Source of the DNA: Gillisia marina
GTDB lineage: Bacteria > Bacteroidota > Bacteroidia > Flavobacteriales > Flavobacteriaceae
Length of the DNA: 34,422 nucleotides
Reading direction: 5' to 3'
Assembly: GCF_000258765.1 (NCBI RefSeq)
Contig: NZ_AJLT01000043.1
Location: forward strand, 1 to 34,422
The notes beneath the pieces are model-generated. The model was given only the letters and a program-made list of their open reading frames with translations. It did no database searches and was not told the origin of the DNA. The stretch's first letter is position 1; every line of letters begins with the position of its first letter. The position numbers were made by a program, and so were the translations under genes. Below are positions 28,098-34,422 of this stretch, piece after piece.

Positions 28098-29036
28098 ATG
28101 ATGCAGGAAGCCGATTTTAATTTTACTTCTTCAACCAACCAACTGGTTGCTCATTTTGAAGCTTCCAACATCTCTTTACATATTAAAAGAGAAGATCTCA
28201 TTGATCCTTTTGTATCAGGAAATAAATTCAGAAAATTAAAATATAATATTTCTGAAGCTTTAAAAAGTAACTCCTCAAGGCTTCTGACTTTTGGAGGAGC
28301 TTACTCTAATCATATTGCCGCTACTGCCGCTGCAGGTAAGAAATATGGTTTAAAGACGATTGGAATTATTAGAGGAGAAGAATTGGGGAAAGAAATAGAA
28401 AGAACATTAGCTTCTAATGAGACTTTAAAATATGCGGTTGCCCATGGCATGCAACTCCATTTTGTTTCAAGAGATGTTTATAAAAGAAAAGAGGAGTCAG
28501 ATTTTATCGAGCATTTAAAAGTAGAGTTTGGCGACTTTTATCTTTTGCCGGAAGGAGGAACTAATTCTTTGGCGATAAAAGGCTGTGAGGAAATATTGAA
28601 GGAGGAGGATAAAGACTTCGATTATATATGTTGCTCCATTGGTACGGGTGGTACGATTGCAGGGATTATAAATGCTTCGAAACCCAATCAGCAAATTTTG
28701 GGATTTCCTGCCCTTAAGGGAGATTGGCTCTCTTCAGAAATTAAAAAACATACAACAAAAAATAATTGGAGTTTGGTTACCGATTATCATTTTGGAGGTT
28801 ATGCGAAAGTAAATTCTCAATTAGTGCATTTTATAAATCAATTCAATGAAAAATGCCAGATTGCGCTCGATCCCGTTTATACTGGCAAGATGTTATTTGG
28901 AATTATAGATATGATTGAAAATTCTAAATTCCCTCAAAATTCACGTATTTTAGCCATTCATACAGGCGGTCTTCAAGGTATTGCCGGGATGAATGAATTA
29001 TTGACCAAAAAAAATCTGCCGCTCATAGATGTATAA
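28098..29036 (+). CDS. PLP-dependent ACC deaminase / D-cysteine desulfhydrase family enzyme
   Basis: 312 residues from ATG 28098 (a TTG at 28083 is open but lies within promoter-like sequence). Fold-type II PLP enzyme: HIKREDLIDP and SGNKFRKLKYN, with the probable Schiff-base Lys43, the Asn/His block GGAYSNHIAATAAAG, and the phosphate-binding GTGGTIAGI. The family includes 1-aminocyclopropane-1-carboxylate deaminase and D-cysteine desulfhydrase; which reaction applies cannot be told here, and many members are only annotated by similarity. It overlaps the next gene by 8 bases, so it heads an operon with the glucosaminidase lipoprotein and hemL. Confidence 0.9.
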   Translation: MMQEADFNFTSSTNQLVAHFEASNISLHIKREDLIDPFVSGNKFRKLKYNISEALKSNSSRLLTFGGAYSNHIAATAAAGKKYGLKTIGIIRGEELGKEIERTLASNETLKYAVAHGMQLHFVSRDVYKRKEESDFIEHLKVEFGDFYLLPEGGTNSLAIKGCEEILKEEDKDFDYICCSIGTGGTIAGIINASKPNQQILGFPALKGDWLSSEIKKHTTKNNWSLVTDYHFGGYAKVNSQLVHFINQFNEKCQIALDPVYTGKMLFGIIDMIENSKFPQNSRILAIHTGGLQGIAGMNELLTKKNLPLIDV

Positions 29037-29853
29037 ATTAGCACCACATAAATTTTTCTTAGGACTTCTTCTTTTACTCTTCCTGGCTTCTTGTGGAAGT
29101 AAGAGAAAAGTTGTTGCTACTAAAGGTGGTGAGAAAAGTGAAGTTGTTTCAAAAAGAGATAATCCGAGTTCTTCTAGAACAGAAAGTGCACCCCGAGGAA
29201 CTTATGCAAATGTGGTAGAGGAGTATGTGGCTAATTTTTCAGAAATAGCTCAGGAAGAAATGAGAATTTATAAGATCCCGGCTAGTATAACCTTGGCGCA
29301 AGGAATTTTAGAATCTGGCGCTGGGAGAGGAGAGCTTACAAGAAGAGCAAATAATCATTTCGGAATAAAATGTCACGACTGGGAAGGGGATAAAGTGTAT
29401 CATGATGACGATAGGTCTCAGGAATGTTTTAGAAAATATAATGATCCAAAATATTCCTATCGCGATCACTCCTTATTTCTGAGTAAGCGTAGGCGCTACG
29501 CCGATCTTTTTGAATTGGATGCCGATGATTATAAATCTTGGGCGAAAGGTCTGCGAGCTGCAGGTTATGCCACAGATAGACTTTATCCTAAAAAGCTGAT
29601 TGATATTATAGAACGATATGAACTAGACCGATTTGATAATGAGGTTTTAGGCAAAACATATAAAAGAGAAAGAAGCGTGGTTGATGTTCAGTCAACTGGA
29701 GTTAATACCTATAAAGTGCAAAAAGGAGACACCTTATATTCTATAGCAAAACGAAATAATACAAGTGTAGAAACAATAAAAAGGCTTAATAATTTATCCG
29801 ATAACAATATTGATATCGGGCAAGAGCTAATTGTAAATTCTGCATCAAATTGA
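29029..29853 (+). CDS. Glucosaminidase-LysM lipoprotein (peptidoglycan hydrolase)
   Basis: 274 residues. It has a lipoprotein signal peptide with Cys22 (LLFLASCGS), a low-complexity linker (about 25-58), and a glucosaminidase domain (about 60-215) with probable catalytic Glu95 in LAQGILESGAGRGEL and the block NNHFGIKCHDW. A single C-terminal LysM domain (about 228-272; YKVQKGDTLYSIAKRNNTS) binds peptidoglycan. It cleaves the glycan backbone, probably as an N-acetylglucosaminidase, at the outer membrane. It overlaps the upstream gene and sits 9 bases before hemL, so all three are co-transcribed. Confidence 0.95.
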   Translation: MYKLAPHKFFLGLLLLLFLASCGSKRKVVATKGGEKSEVVSKRDNPSSSRTESAPRGTYANVVEEYVANFSEIAQEEMRIYKIPASITLAQGILESGAGRGELTRRANNHFGIKCHDWEGDKVYHDDDRSQECFRKYNDPKYSYRDHSLFLSKRRRYADLFELDADDYKSWAKGLRAAGYATDRLYPKKLIDIIERYELDRFDNEVLGKTYKRERSVVDVQSTGVNTYKVQKGDTLYSIAKRNNTSVETIKRLNNLSDNNIDIGQELIVNSASN

Positions 29854-29862
29854 TATCAAAAA

Positions 29863-31149
29863 ATGAATTATAAAAGAAGTAGTGCGTTGTTTGAAGCTGC
29901 GCAAAAAGTAATACCTGGAGGAGTAAATTCTCCTGTACGCGCATTTAATGCAGTTGGCGGAACTCCAATTTTTATTGAAAAAGCAGAAGGTGCTTATTTA
30001 TACGATGAAGATGGAAATAAGTATATAGATTATATCAATTCCTGGGGTCCAATGATTCTTGGGCACGCTTTTAAACCCGTAGTAGATGCGGTTGTGGAAA
30101 AAGCGAAAAAAGGAACTTCCTTTGGAACTCCTACAGAAATTGAAACCAAGATTGCCGAATTAGCGGTAAAAATGGTTCCCAACATAGATAAGATCCGATT
30201 TGTAAATTCCGGGACAGAAGCTTGTATGAGCGCGGTAAGGTTAGCAAGAGGATTTACAGGAAAGGAGAAAATCATCAAATTCGCCGGTTGTTATCATGGG
30301 CATAGTGATTCTTTCCTGATACAAGCGGGGAGTGGTGCAGTAACATTTGGTACTCCAAACAGTCCGGGGGTAACTCAGGGAACTGCAAAAGATACCTTGC
30401 TTGCAGATTATAATGATTTGGAGGGCGTTAGAAATCTTGTAGAATTGAATCAAGGAGAAATTGCTTGTATTATTTTAGAGCCGGTTGCCGGAAATATGGG
30501 TTGTATTCCACCGAGAAATGGGTTTTTAGAGGGATTACGTAGACTGTGTGATGAGAATGATATTTTACTGGTTTTTGATGAAGTCATGACCGGGTTTAGA
30601 CTAGCTCCAGGCGGAGTTCAGGAACGACTAGGAGTTCGAGCGGACATTGTGACTTTTGGAAAAGTAATTGGAGGCGGTTTACCGGTTGGTGCTTTTGCAG
30701 CCAGAGCAGAGATTATGGATCATTTAGCACCGATAGGTCCTGTATATCAGGCAGGGACCTTAAGTGGGAATCCGTTAGCGATGGCAGCTGGTTTGGCGAT
30801 GCTGGAAGAATTAGATAGCAAGAGAGAAATCTTTAAAAGTATCGATGAGAAAACAGCTTATTTACATGAAGGTGTGGATACCGTACTTAAATCCAATAAT
30901 ATTCCACATACCATAAATAGACTAGGGTCTATGATCTCTATTCATTTTTCTGAAACTCCTGTAAAAGATTTTGCATCGGCAGCACATGCCAATAATCACA
31001 CTTTTAAGGAATTCTTTCATGGAATGCTAGCTGAAGGAATCTATATAGCTCCAAGTGCTTTTGAAACTTGGTTTATAACAGAGGCTTTGTCTTATGAAGA
31101 TTTAGATAAAACGATAGCAGCCGTAGATAAAGTTGCCAAAAGTTTATAA
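29863..31149 (+). CDS. hemL: Glutamate-1-semialdehyde 2,1-aminomutase
   Basis: 428 residues, normal length. A class III aminotransferase-fold PLP enzyme that makes 5-aminolevulinate from glutamate-1-semialdehyde in C5 haem synthesis. Visible are the N-terminal [13 protein letters not shown] signature, [25 protein letters not shown] and Lys267 in [13 protein letters not shown], the PLP lysine. It is the third gene of the operon with the PLP deaminase-like enzyme and the glucosaminidase lipoprotein. The partner gene hemA is not in the window. The convergent thioesterase gene ends 40 bases away, and a bidirectional terminator lies inside its last codons. Confidence 0.98.
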   Translation: MNYKRSSALFEAAQKVIPGGVNSPVRAFNAVGGTPIFIEKAEGAYLYDEDGNKYIDYINSWGPMILGHAFKPVVDAVVEKAKKGTSFGTPTEIETKIAELAVKMVPNIDKIRFVNSGTEACMSAVRLARGFTGKEKIIKFAGCYHGHSDSFLIQAGSGAVTFGTPNSPGVTQGTAKDTLLADYNDLEGVRNLVELNQGEIACIILEPVAGNMGCIPPRNGFLEGLRRLCDENDILLVFDEVMTGFRLAPGGVQERLGVRADIVTFGKVIGGGLPVGAFAARAEIMDHLAPIGPVYQAGTLSGNPLAMAAGLAMLEELDSKREIFKSIDEKTAYLHEGVDTVLKSNNIPHTINRLGSMISIHFSETPVKDFASAAHANNHTFKEFFHGMLAEGIYIAPSAFETWFITEALSYEDLDKTIAAVDKVAKSL

Positions 31150-31162
31150 AAACAAAGATTTT

Positions 31163-31188
31163 GTCACCTCGAGCGAAGACGAGAGGTA
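31163..31188. repeat. Short intergenic hairpin, variant repeat unit
   Basis: GTCACCTCGAGCGAAGACG followed by AGAGGT; CTCG and ACCT pair with CGAG and AGGT across a small bulge. It shares the GTCA opening with the other units but has a different body. It lies in the 40-base space between convergent hemL and the thioesterase gene. Confidence 0.5.
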
Positions 31189-31189
31189 A

Positions 31190-31594
31190 TTACTTATAAA
31201 AAACCCGTAACATCTCTGGTGAGATCTTTACGGGTTTTTTGGTTTTATAATCCATCAAGCACCAAGTAGACTTAGCCTGAACTAGTACTTTTCCAGAATC
31301 TTTATTTTTAATGTTCACCAATCTTTGAGAAGTCACATGTGTGTGTTCGCCCACAAACGTTTCAATAAGAAGTTCATCATTCAAGAAAGCTTGTTTTTTA
31401 TAGTCTATTTCGTGACGAATCACTACCCAAAAATAAGTAGTAAGTATTTCTTCTGAAGCTCGATTCTCCCAATGTTCTTTTGCGATATCCTGAATCCATT
31501 GTACGTATTGCACATTATTTACATGCTTTAGTTCATCAAGATCTGAAGCTTTTACGGTGATTATTTTTTCATAGATTTCGGGAGTGCCGCTCAT
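31190..31594 (-). CDS. Acyl-CoA thioesterase, hot-dog fold (4HBT type)
   Basis: 134 residues, one hot-dog domain. The active-site block is DLDELKHVNNVQYVQWIQD (Asp18/Asp20, His24, Asn26), as in YbgC/FadM-type thioesterases; later strands carry HEIDYKKQAFLNDELLIET and STWCLMD. Length is normal and no signal peptide is present, so it is cytoplasmic. Its start overlaps the stop of the glutaminyl cyclase gene by 4 bases (ATGA), so both are translated from one mRNA. Acyl substrate unknown. Its last codons form one arm of a transcription terminator hairpin. Confidence 0.9.
   Translation of the reverse strand: MSGTPEIYEKIITVKASDLDELKHVNNVQYVQWIQDIAKEHWENRASEEILTTYFWVVIRHEIDYKKQAFLNDELLIETFVGEHTHVTSQRLVNIKNKDSGKVLVQAKSTWCLMDYKTKKPVKISPEMLRVFYK
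31198..31240. terminator. Bidirectional terminator inside the thioesterase 3' coding end
   Basis: AAAAAACCCGTAA (31198-31210) pairs with TTACGGGTTTTTT (31228-31240), with an inner ATCTC/GAGAT stem and a TGGT loop. T6 runs lie at the correct end for both strands. It ends hemL on the plus strand and the thioesterase transcript on the minus strand. Confidence 0.85.
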
Positions 31595-32640
31595 TTTTTA
31601 ACTATTTCAACTTCAAATAATTTATCCCAATTCTTTCCGGTGACGTACAATTTCTTGGTATTAGGGTTATATGCAATTCCGTTTAAAACATCCAATTCAG
31701 GATGTTTAGTTACTTTGTCTCGCAATCCTTTAAAGTTAATAATCCCTTCTATTGCTCCATTCTTCGGATTGATGATCGCAACCCCATCTTTTTGATAGGT
31801 GTTTGCATAAATTTTTCCTTCTACCCATTCTAATTCATTTAACTGTGTAGAAATAGATCTATTCGTGGTAGGTTGTATAAAAGTTTCTTCGGCTAAAGTC
31901 TCTGCATTTAGAATCCAGATTTTTTCGGTACCGTCACTTTTATAAAATTGTTTGCCATCGTTACACAATCCCCAGCCTTCTTTACTTTTATTGAAGTTAA
32001 ATGAGCCTGTTTTGCTGAGGTCTTCAAGATTATAAATAAATCCTTCGCCTTCTTTCCAGGTAAGCTGGTAAATACTTCCATTCAAAATAGAAAGGCCTTC
32101 TGCGAAATATTGATCGGATAATTCTACTTTTTTGAAAACTTCGCCGGTTTCAAAATTTGTTTTTCTTAAGGAAGAAGTACCATATTGTCCGGTGCTTTCA
32201 TATAAAGTATCATTGAAGAATTCCAAACCTTGAGTGTAAGCGGTAATATCGTGCGGATAGGTGTTTATAATTTTATAGGTATAAATATCTGGCGCTTTAT
32301 TATTAAAGATCTTAATATCTATTTGAAGGCTATCTGCGGCTCCTTCAGAAAAGACAATGGCGTTAATCTTCTGATTTCCTAATTTTTCAAAATTTAAAGG
32401 GATCTCTAATTCTGAAGTAGCAGTTCCTAATAATTCATTTTCAAAATAAAAAGAAGTAGAATCTATTTTCTTGTTTTTAGGGTTTTGCACGCTAAGTTTT
32501 ACAGTCTCACCTAACTTAAATTCGGCTTTAGAACTCACAAAACTGAGAGAAAAATCACTTTTCTTTTTATCGGAATTACTTCCGCAGGAAATAAATAAAA
32601 CATTTAAAATAAACAGTAACAGGAGCTTAGCTTTCTTCAT
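31591..32640 (-). CDS. Glutaminyl-peptide cyclotransferase lipoprotein (beta-propeller type)
   Basis: 349 residues. It has a lipoprotein signal with Cys19 (VLFISCGSN), an N-terminal region of about 100 residues that looks like an Ig-like beta domain (FKLGETVKLSVQNPKNKK), then a glutamine cyclotransferase domain (PF05096 type) from about 105: YPHDITAYTQGLEFFNDTLY, GQYGTSSLRK, NELEWVEGKIYANTY, then the closing LNGIAYNPNTKKLYVTGKNW. Such enzymes turn N-terminal Gln of exported proteins into pyroglutamate, common in flavobacteria whose secreted proteins often start with Gln after signal cleavage, as the SusC here would. It heads a two-gene operon with the thioesterase. Confidence 0.93.
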   Translation of the reverse strand: MKKAKLLLLFILNVLFISCGSNSDKKKSDFSLSFVSSKAEFKLGETVKLSVQNPKNKKIDSTSFYFENELLGTATSELEIPLNFEKLGNQKINAIVFSEGAADSLQIDIKIFNNKAPDIYTYKIINTYPHDITAYTQGLEFFNDTLYESTGQYGTSSLRKTNFETGEVFKKVELSDQYFAEGLSILNGSIYQLTWKEGEGFIYNLEDLSKTGSFNFNKSKEGWGLCNDGKQFYKSDGTEKIWILNAETLAEETFIQPTTNRSISTQLNELEWVEGKIYANTYQKDGVAIINPKNGAIEGIINFKGLRDKVTKHPELDVLNGIAYNPNTKKLYVTGKNWDKLFEVEIVKK

Positions 32641-32694
32641 GAAAATATTGTTATTTGCTTTGGGCTAAATTAATTAATTCAAGTTAAAAAATCC

Positions 32695-32724
32695 TTGCAA
32701 AATGTAGTAAACATTGTATATTTG
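32695..32724 (+). promoter_or_regulatory. Promoter of the SRP RNA gene
   Basis: TTG (32695-32697), 19 bases, then TATATTTG (32717-32724), an exact TAnnTTTG. The RNA is expected to begin about 5 bases later. Confidence 0.8.
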
Positions 32725-32728
32725 CAGC

Positions 32729-32822
32729 GGCAAGTCCCACACAACCAGCTCCTGCTGAATCCCCCAGGGCGGGAACGCAGCAAGGGTAAGTGGTCGTAGC
32801 GGTGTGATGTGGGTCGCTTGCC
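32729..32822 (+). ncRNA. ffs: Signal recognition particle RNA (small bacterial type)
   Basis: About 94 nt. The ends pair (GGCAAG at 32729-32734 with CTTGCC at 32817-32822; CCCACA with TGTGGG next). The apex is a GGAA tetraloop closed by GCG/CGC (32769-32778), flanked by the CCAGG and AGCAAGG sides of the conserved Ffh-binding internal loop. There is no Alu domain, as expected in Gram-negatives. A T6 run directly follows as terminator. The promoter places the start within a base or two of 32729. It guides Ffh to signal sequences during co-translational export. Confidence 0.93.
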
Positions 32823-32866
32823 ATTTTTTGTATCTGATATTTAAATTTTATCGCATCTTTGTGATC

Positions 32867-33685
32867 ATGAAAACAGATACTTCCCCACAAGTTGTTCTTA
32901 TAACAGGAGGCTCTTCCGGAATTGGAAAATCCATAGGAGAATTCTTGATGGCCAAAAATTTTAAGGTCTACGGAACAAGTAGAAATCCAAATCCGAATCA
33001 CTCAACTTCCTTTCCTCTTATAGCACTAGATGTTACGAAGAATGAAACTATTATTTCGGCTATTTCTGAATTGATCGCAAAAGAAGGAAAAATAGATATT
33101 CTAATTAACAACGCAGGGATTGGCATTACCGGTCCTATTGAAGAAACTCCGGAAGAGGAGATTAAAAAGGCTTTCGACACCAATTATTTTGGTCCGTTGA
33201 ATGTCACCAAGGCTGTACTTCCCAAAATGCGTGAGCAAGGTGGAGGACTCATCATAAATATCACTTCCATTGCCGGGTATATGGGCTTGCCTTACCGCGG
33301 AATATATTCTGCTACAAAAGGAGCTTTAGAATTGACTACTGAAGCTTTTAGGATGGAATTAAAGGATTTTAATATTCAGATGACCAATGTAGCTCCCGGA
33401 GATTTTGCTACAAACATCGCTGCCGGGAGATACCATGCTCCGGTTTTGGAAACTTCCCCATACAGGAAGGCTTATCAGAATACCTTGGATATCATGAATA
33501 AGCATGTAGATGAAGGTAAAGATCCAGAGTTAATGGCTAAAATGATTTACAAGATTATCAATTCCCCAAAGCCCAGAGGACACTATAAAGTTGGGGAACC
33601 TTTACAAAAATTCTCCATTGCATTAAAGCGGATTCTTCCAGACAAATTGTATGAGAAGATCTTACTAAAGCATTATAAATTGTAA
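32867..33685 (+). CDS. Short-chain dehydrogenase/reductase (classical SDR)
   Basis: 272 residues from ATG 32867. The frame is open further upstream, but that part overlaps the SRP RNA. Rossmann motif TGGSSGIG (13-20), NNAG (81-84), Ser134 in NITSIAG and YSATK with Tyr147 and Lys151 form the complete SDR active site. Cofactor preference is uncertain, although Ser38-Arg39 after the second strand (YGTSRN) suggests NADP(H). The substrate is unknown. CATCTTTG lies 5 bases before the ATG with TTG 23 bases further upstream, inside the U-run of the SRP RNA terminator, so the transcript may be leaderless. The next gene follows 46 bases later with its own -7 box. Confidence 0.92.
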   Translation: MKTDTSPQVVLITGGSSGIGKSIGEFLMAKNFKVYGTSRNPNPNHSTSFPLIALDVTKNETIISAISELIAKEGKIDILINNAGIGITGPIEETPEEEIKKAFDTNYFGPLNVTKAVLPKMREQGGGLIINITSIAGYMGLPYRGIYSATKGALELTTEAFRMELKDFNIQMTNVAPGDFATNIAAGRYHAPVLETSPYRKAYQNTLDIMNKHVDEGKDPELMAKMIYKIINSPKPRGHYKVGEPLQKFSIALKRILPDKLYEKILLKHYKL

Positions 33686-33690
33686 TTTTG
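33683..33690 (+). promoter_or_regulatory. -7 element of the transaldolase gene
   Basis: TAATTTTG, overlapping the SDR stop codon, matches TAnnTTTG and lies 41 bases before the ATG. A -33 TTG is not obvious. Confidence 0.45.
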
Positions 33691-33731
33691 CAAACAAGAA
33701 AACGCTACTAAACATATTTAAACACAACACT

Positions 33732-34385
33732 ATGAAATTTTTTATTGATACTGCAAACCTTGACCAGATTAAAGAAGCTCAAGATCTAGGAGTTTTAGAT
33801 GGAGTTACTACAAATCCCTCGCTTATGGCTAAGGAAGGAATCACGGGAAAGGATAATATTTTCAAACATTATAGAAAGATATGTGATATTGTAGATGGTG
33901 ATGTGAGTGCAGAGGTGATTGCTACAGATTATGATGGAATTATCAAGGAAGGTGAGGAGTTGGCTGAATTGCATGAGCAAATTATAGTGAAAGTTCCAAT
34001 GATTAAAGATGGTATTAAAGCTATTAAATATTTTAGTGATAAAGGAATCAAGACGAATTGCACCTTGGTTTTTTCTGCAGGGCAAGCTTTACTAGCCGCT
34101 AAAGCGGGTGCAACATATGTTTCTCCATTTATTGGTAGGTTAGATGATATTTCTACTGATGGTTTAAATCTTATTGCTGAAATAAGATTGATCTACGATA
34201 ACTACGAATTTGAAACGCAAATCTTAGCAGCTTCAGTTAGACATACCATGCACGTTATAGATTGTGCTAAACTAGGTGCAGATGTTATGACAGGACCTTT
34301 ATCTTCGATAGAAGGACTTTTAAAACACCCACTTACAGATATTGGTTTGGCAAAATTCTTAGAAGATTTTAAGAAAGGGAACTAG
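33732..34385 (+). CDS. tal: Small transaldolase (TalC/FSA-like subfamily)
   Basis: 217 residues, the short decamer-type transaldolase of the pentose phosphate pathway. It has Asp6 in FIDTAN, the [12 protein letters not shown] block, the Schiff-base Lys87 in IIVKVP, then [20 protein letters not shown] and SPFIGRLDD. Phe133 occupies the position that is Tyr in fructose-6-phosphate aldolase, favouring transaldolase activity. It is complete: the stop lies 37 bases from the window end, where an A-run and GCCTAATC may begin a terminator. Confidence 0.96.
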   Translation: MKFFIDTANLDQIKEAQDLGVLDGVTTNPSLMAKEGITGKDNIFKHYRKICDIVDGDVSAEVIATDYDGIIKEGEELAELHEQIIVKVPMIKDGIKAIKYFSDKGIKTNCTLVFSAGQALLAAKAGATYVSPFIGRLDDISTDGLNLIAEIRLIYDNYEFETQILAASVRHTMHVIDCAKLGADVMTGPLSSIEGLLKHPLTDIGLAKFLEDFKKGN

Positions 34386-34422
34386 TTTAAATTTAAAATA
34401 ACTAAAAAAGCCTAATCAAATT

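Noticed and set aside
32804..32866. N-terminal extension of the SDR from ATG 32804
   Set aside because: It overlaps the 3' end of the SRP RNA and its terminator and would place 21 residues ahead of the standard SDR Rossmann start.
32684..33001. Minus-strand frame of 105 codons
   Set aside because: It runs antisense through the SRP RNA gene and the start of the SDR gene, and its translation has no recognisable motif.

Overview
The window looks like chromosomal DNA from a marine-type Flavobacteriaceae (Bacteroidota; Gramella/Christiangramia/Salegentibacter-like). This is inferred from a SusC/SusD pair, lineage-typical families (GSCFA, DUF4230, DUF4136, DUF5522, a 7TM-AraC regulator, a SerB-SerA fusion), AT-rich DNA, scarce Shine-Dalgarno sequences, and several promoters of the Bacteroidota TTG-N(18-23)-TAnnTTTG type. 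I saw no phage, integrase, CRISPR array, tRNA or rRNA.

Layout. (1) 1-4,510 is an accessory, partly decayed region: a TTC microsatellite, a LytTR response regulator plus LytS-type kinase operon, a membrane AraC regulator broken by a frameshift in a T8 run, and relics of deleted genes, including the signal peptide of one SusC-type receptor joined to the tail of an unrelated exported protein. (2) 4,618-9,215 holds a SusC receptor and its SusD lipoprotein; susD is frameshifted. (3) 9,696-13,813 holds a fused phosphoserine phosphatase/phosphoglycerate dehydrogenase, an RBBP9/YdeN-type hydrolase and the GTPase Der. (4) 14,049-17,206 is a tight minus-strand operon: M23 peptidase, MerR-like regulator, LemA and two TPM-domain proteins. 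(5) 17,338-21,956 holds alaS, a GSCFA protein, a gap with a two-hairpin small-RNA candidate, and a DUF4230 protein. (6) 21,959-27,492 holds minus-strand genes: a DUF4440-like lipoprotein, an aromatic amino acid hydroxylase, a DUF4136 lipoprotein, urocanate hydratase (hutU) broken by two one-base indels, and a small Cys-rich DUF5522 protein. (7) 27,525-31,149 runs on the plus strand: a tiny HExxH protein, then an operon of a PLP-dependent deaminase-like enzyme, a glucosaminidase-LysM lipoprotein and hemL. (8) 31,190-34,385 holds a thioesterase and glutaminyl cyclase pair (minus), the SRP RNA gene, an SDR and a small transaldolase.

Most genes are housekeeping or envelope functions. The points of most interest are non-coding or structural. 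A family of intergenic hairpins includes two copies built as mirrored hairpin pairs with the same 26-nt spacer, one of them carrying further palindromes in its loops. There is an isolated two-hairpin RNA candidate with G4 loops. Four frame-breaking indels are confined to three dispensable genes. Some promoters abut their start codons, which suggests leaderless mRNAs. One bidirectional terminator is built into the end of a coding sequence. No clearly new multi-gene system was found.
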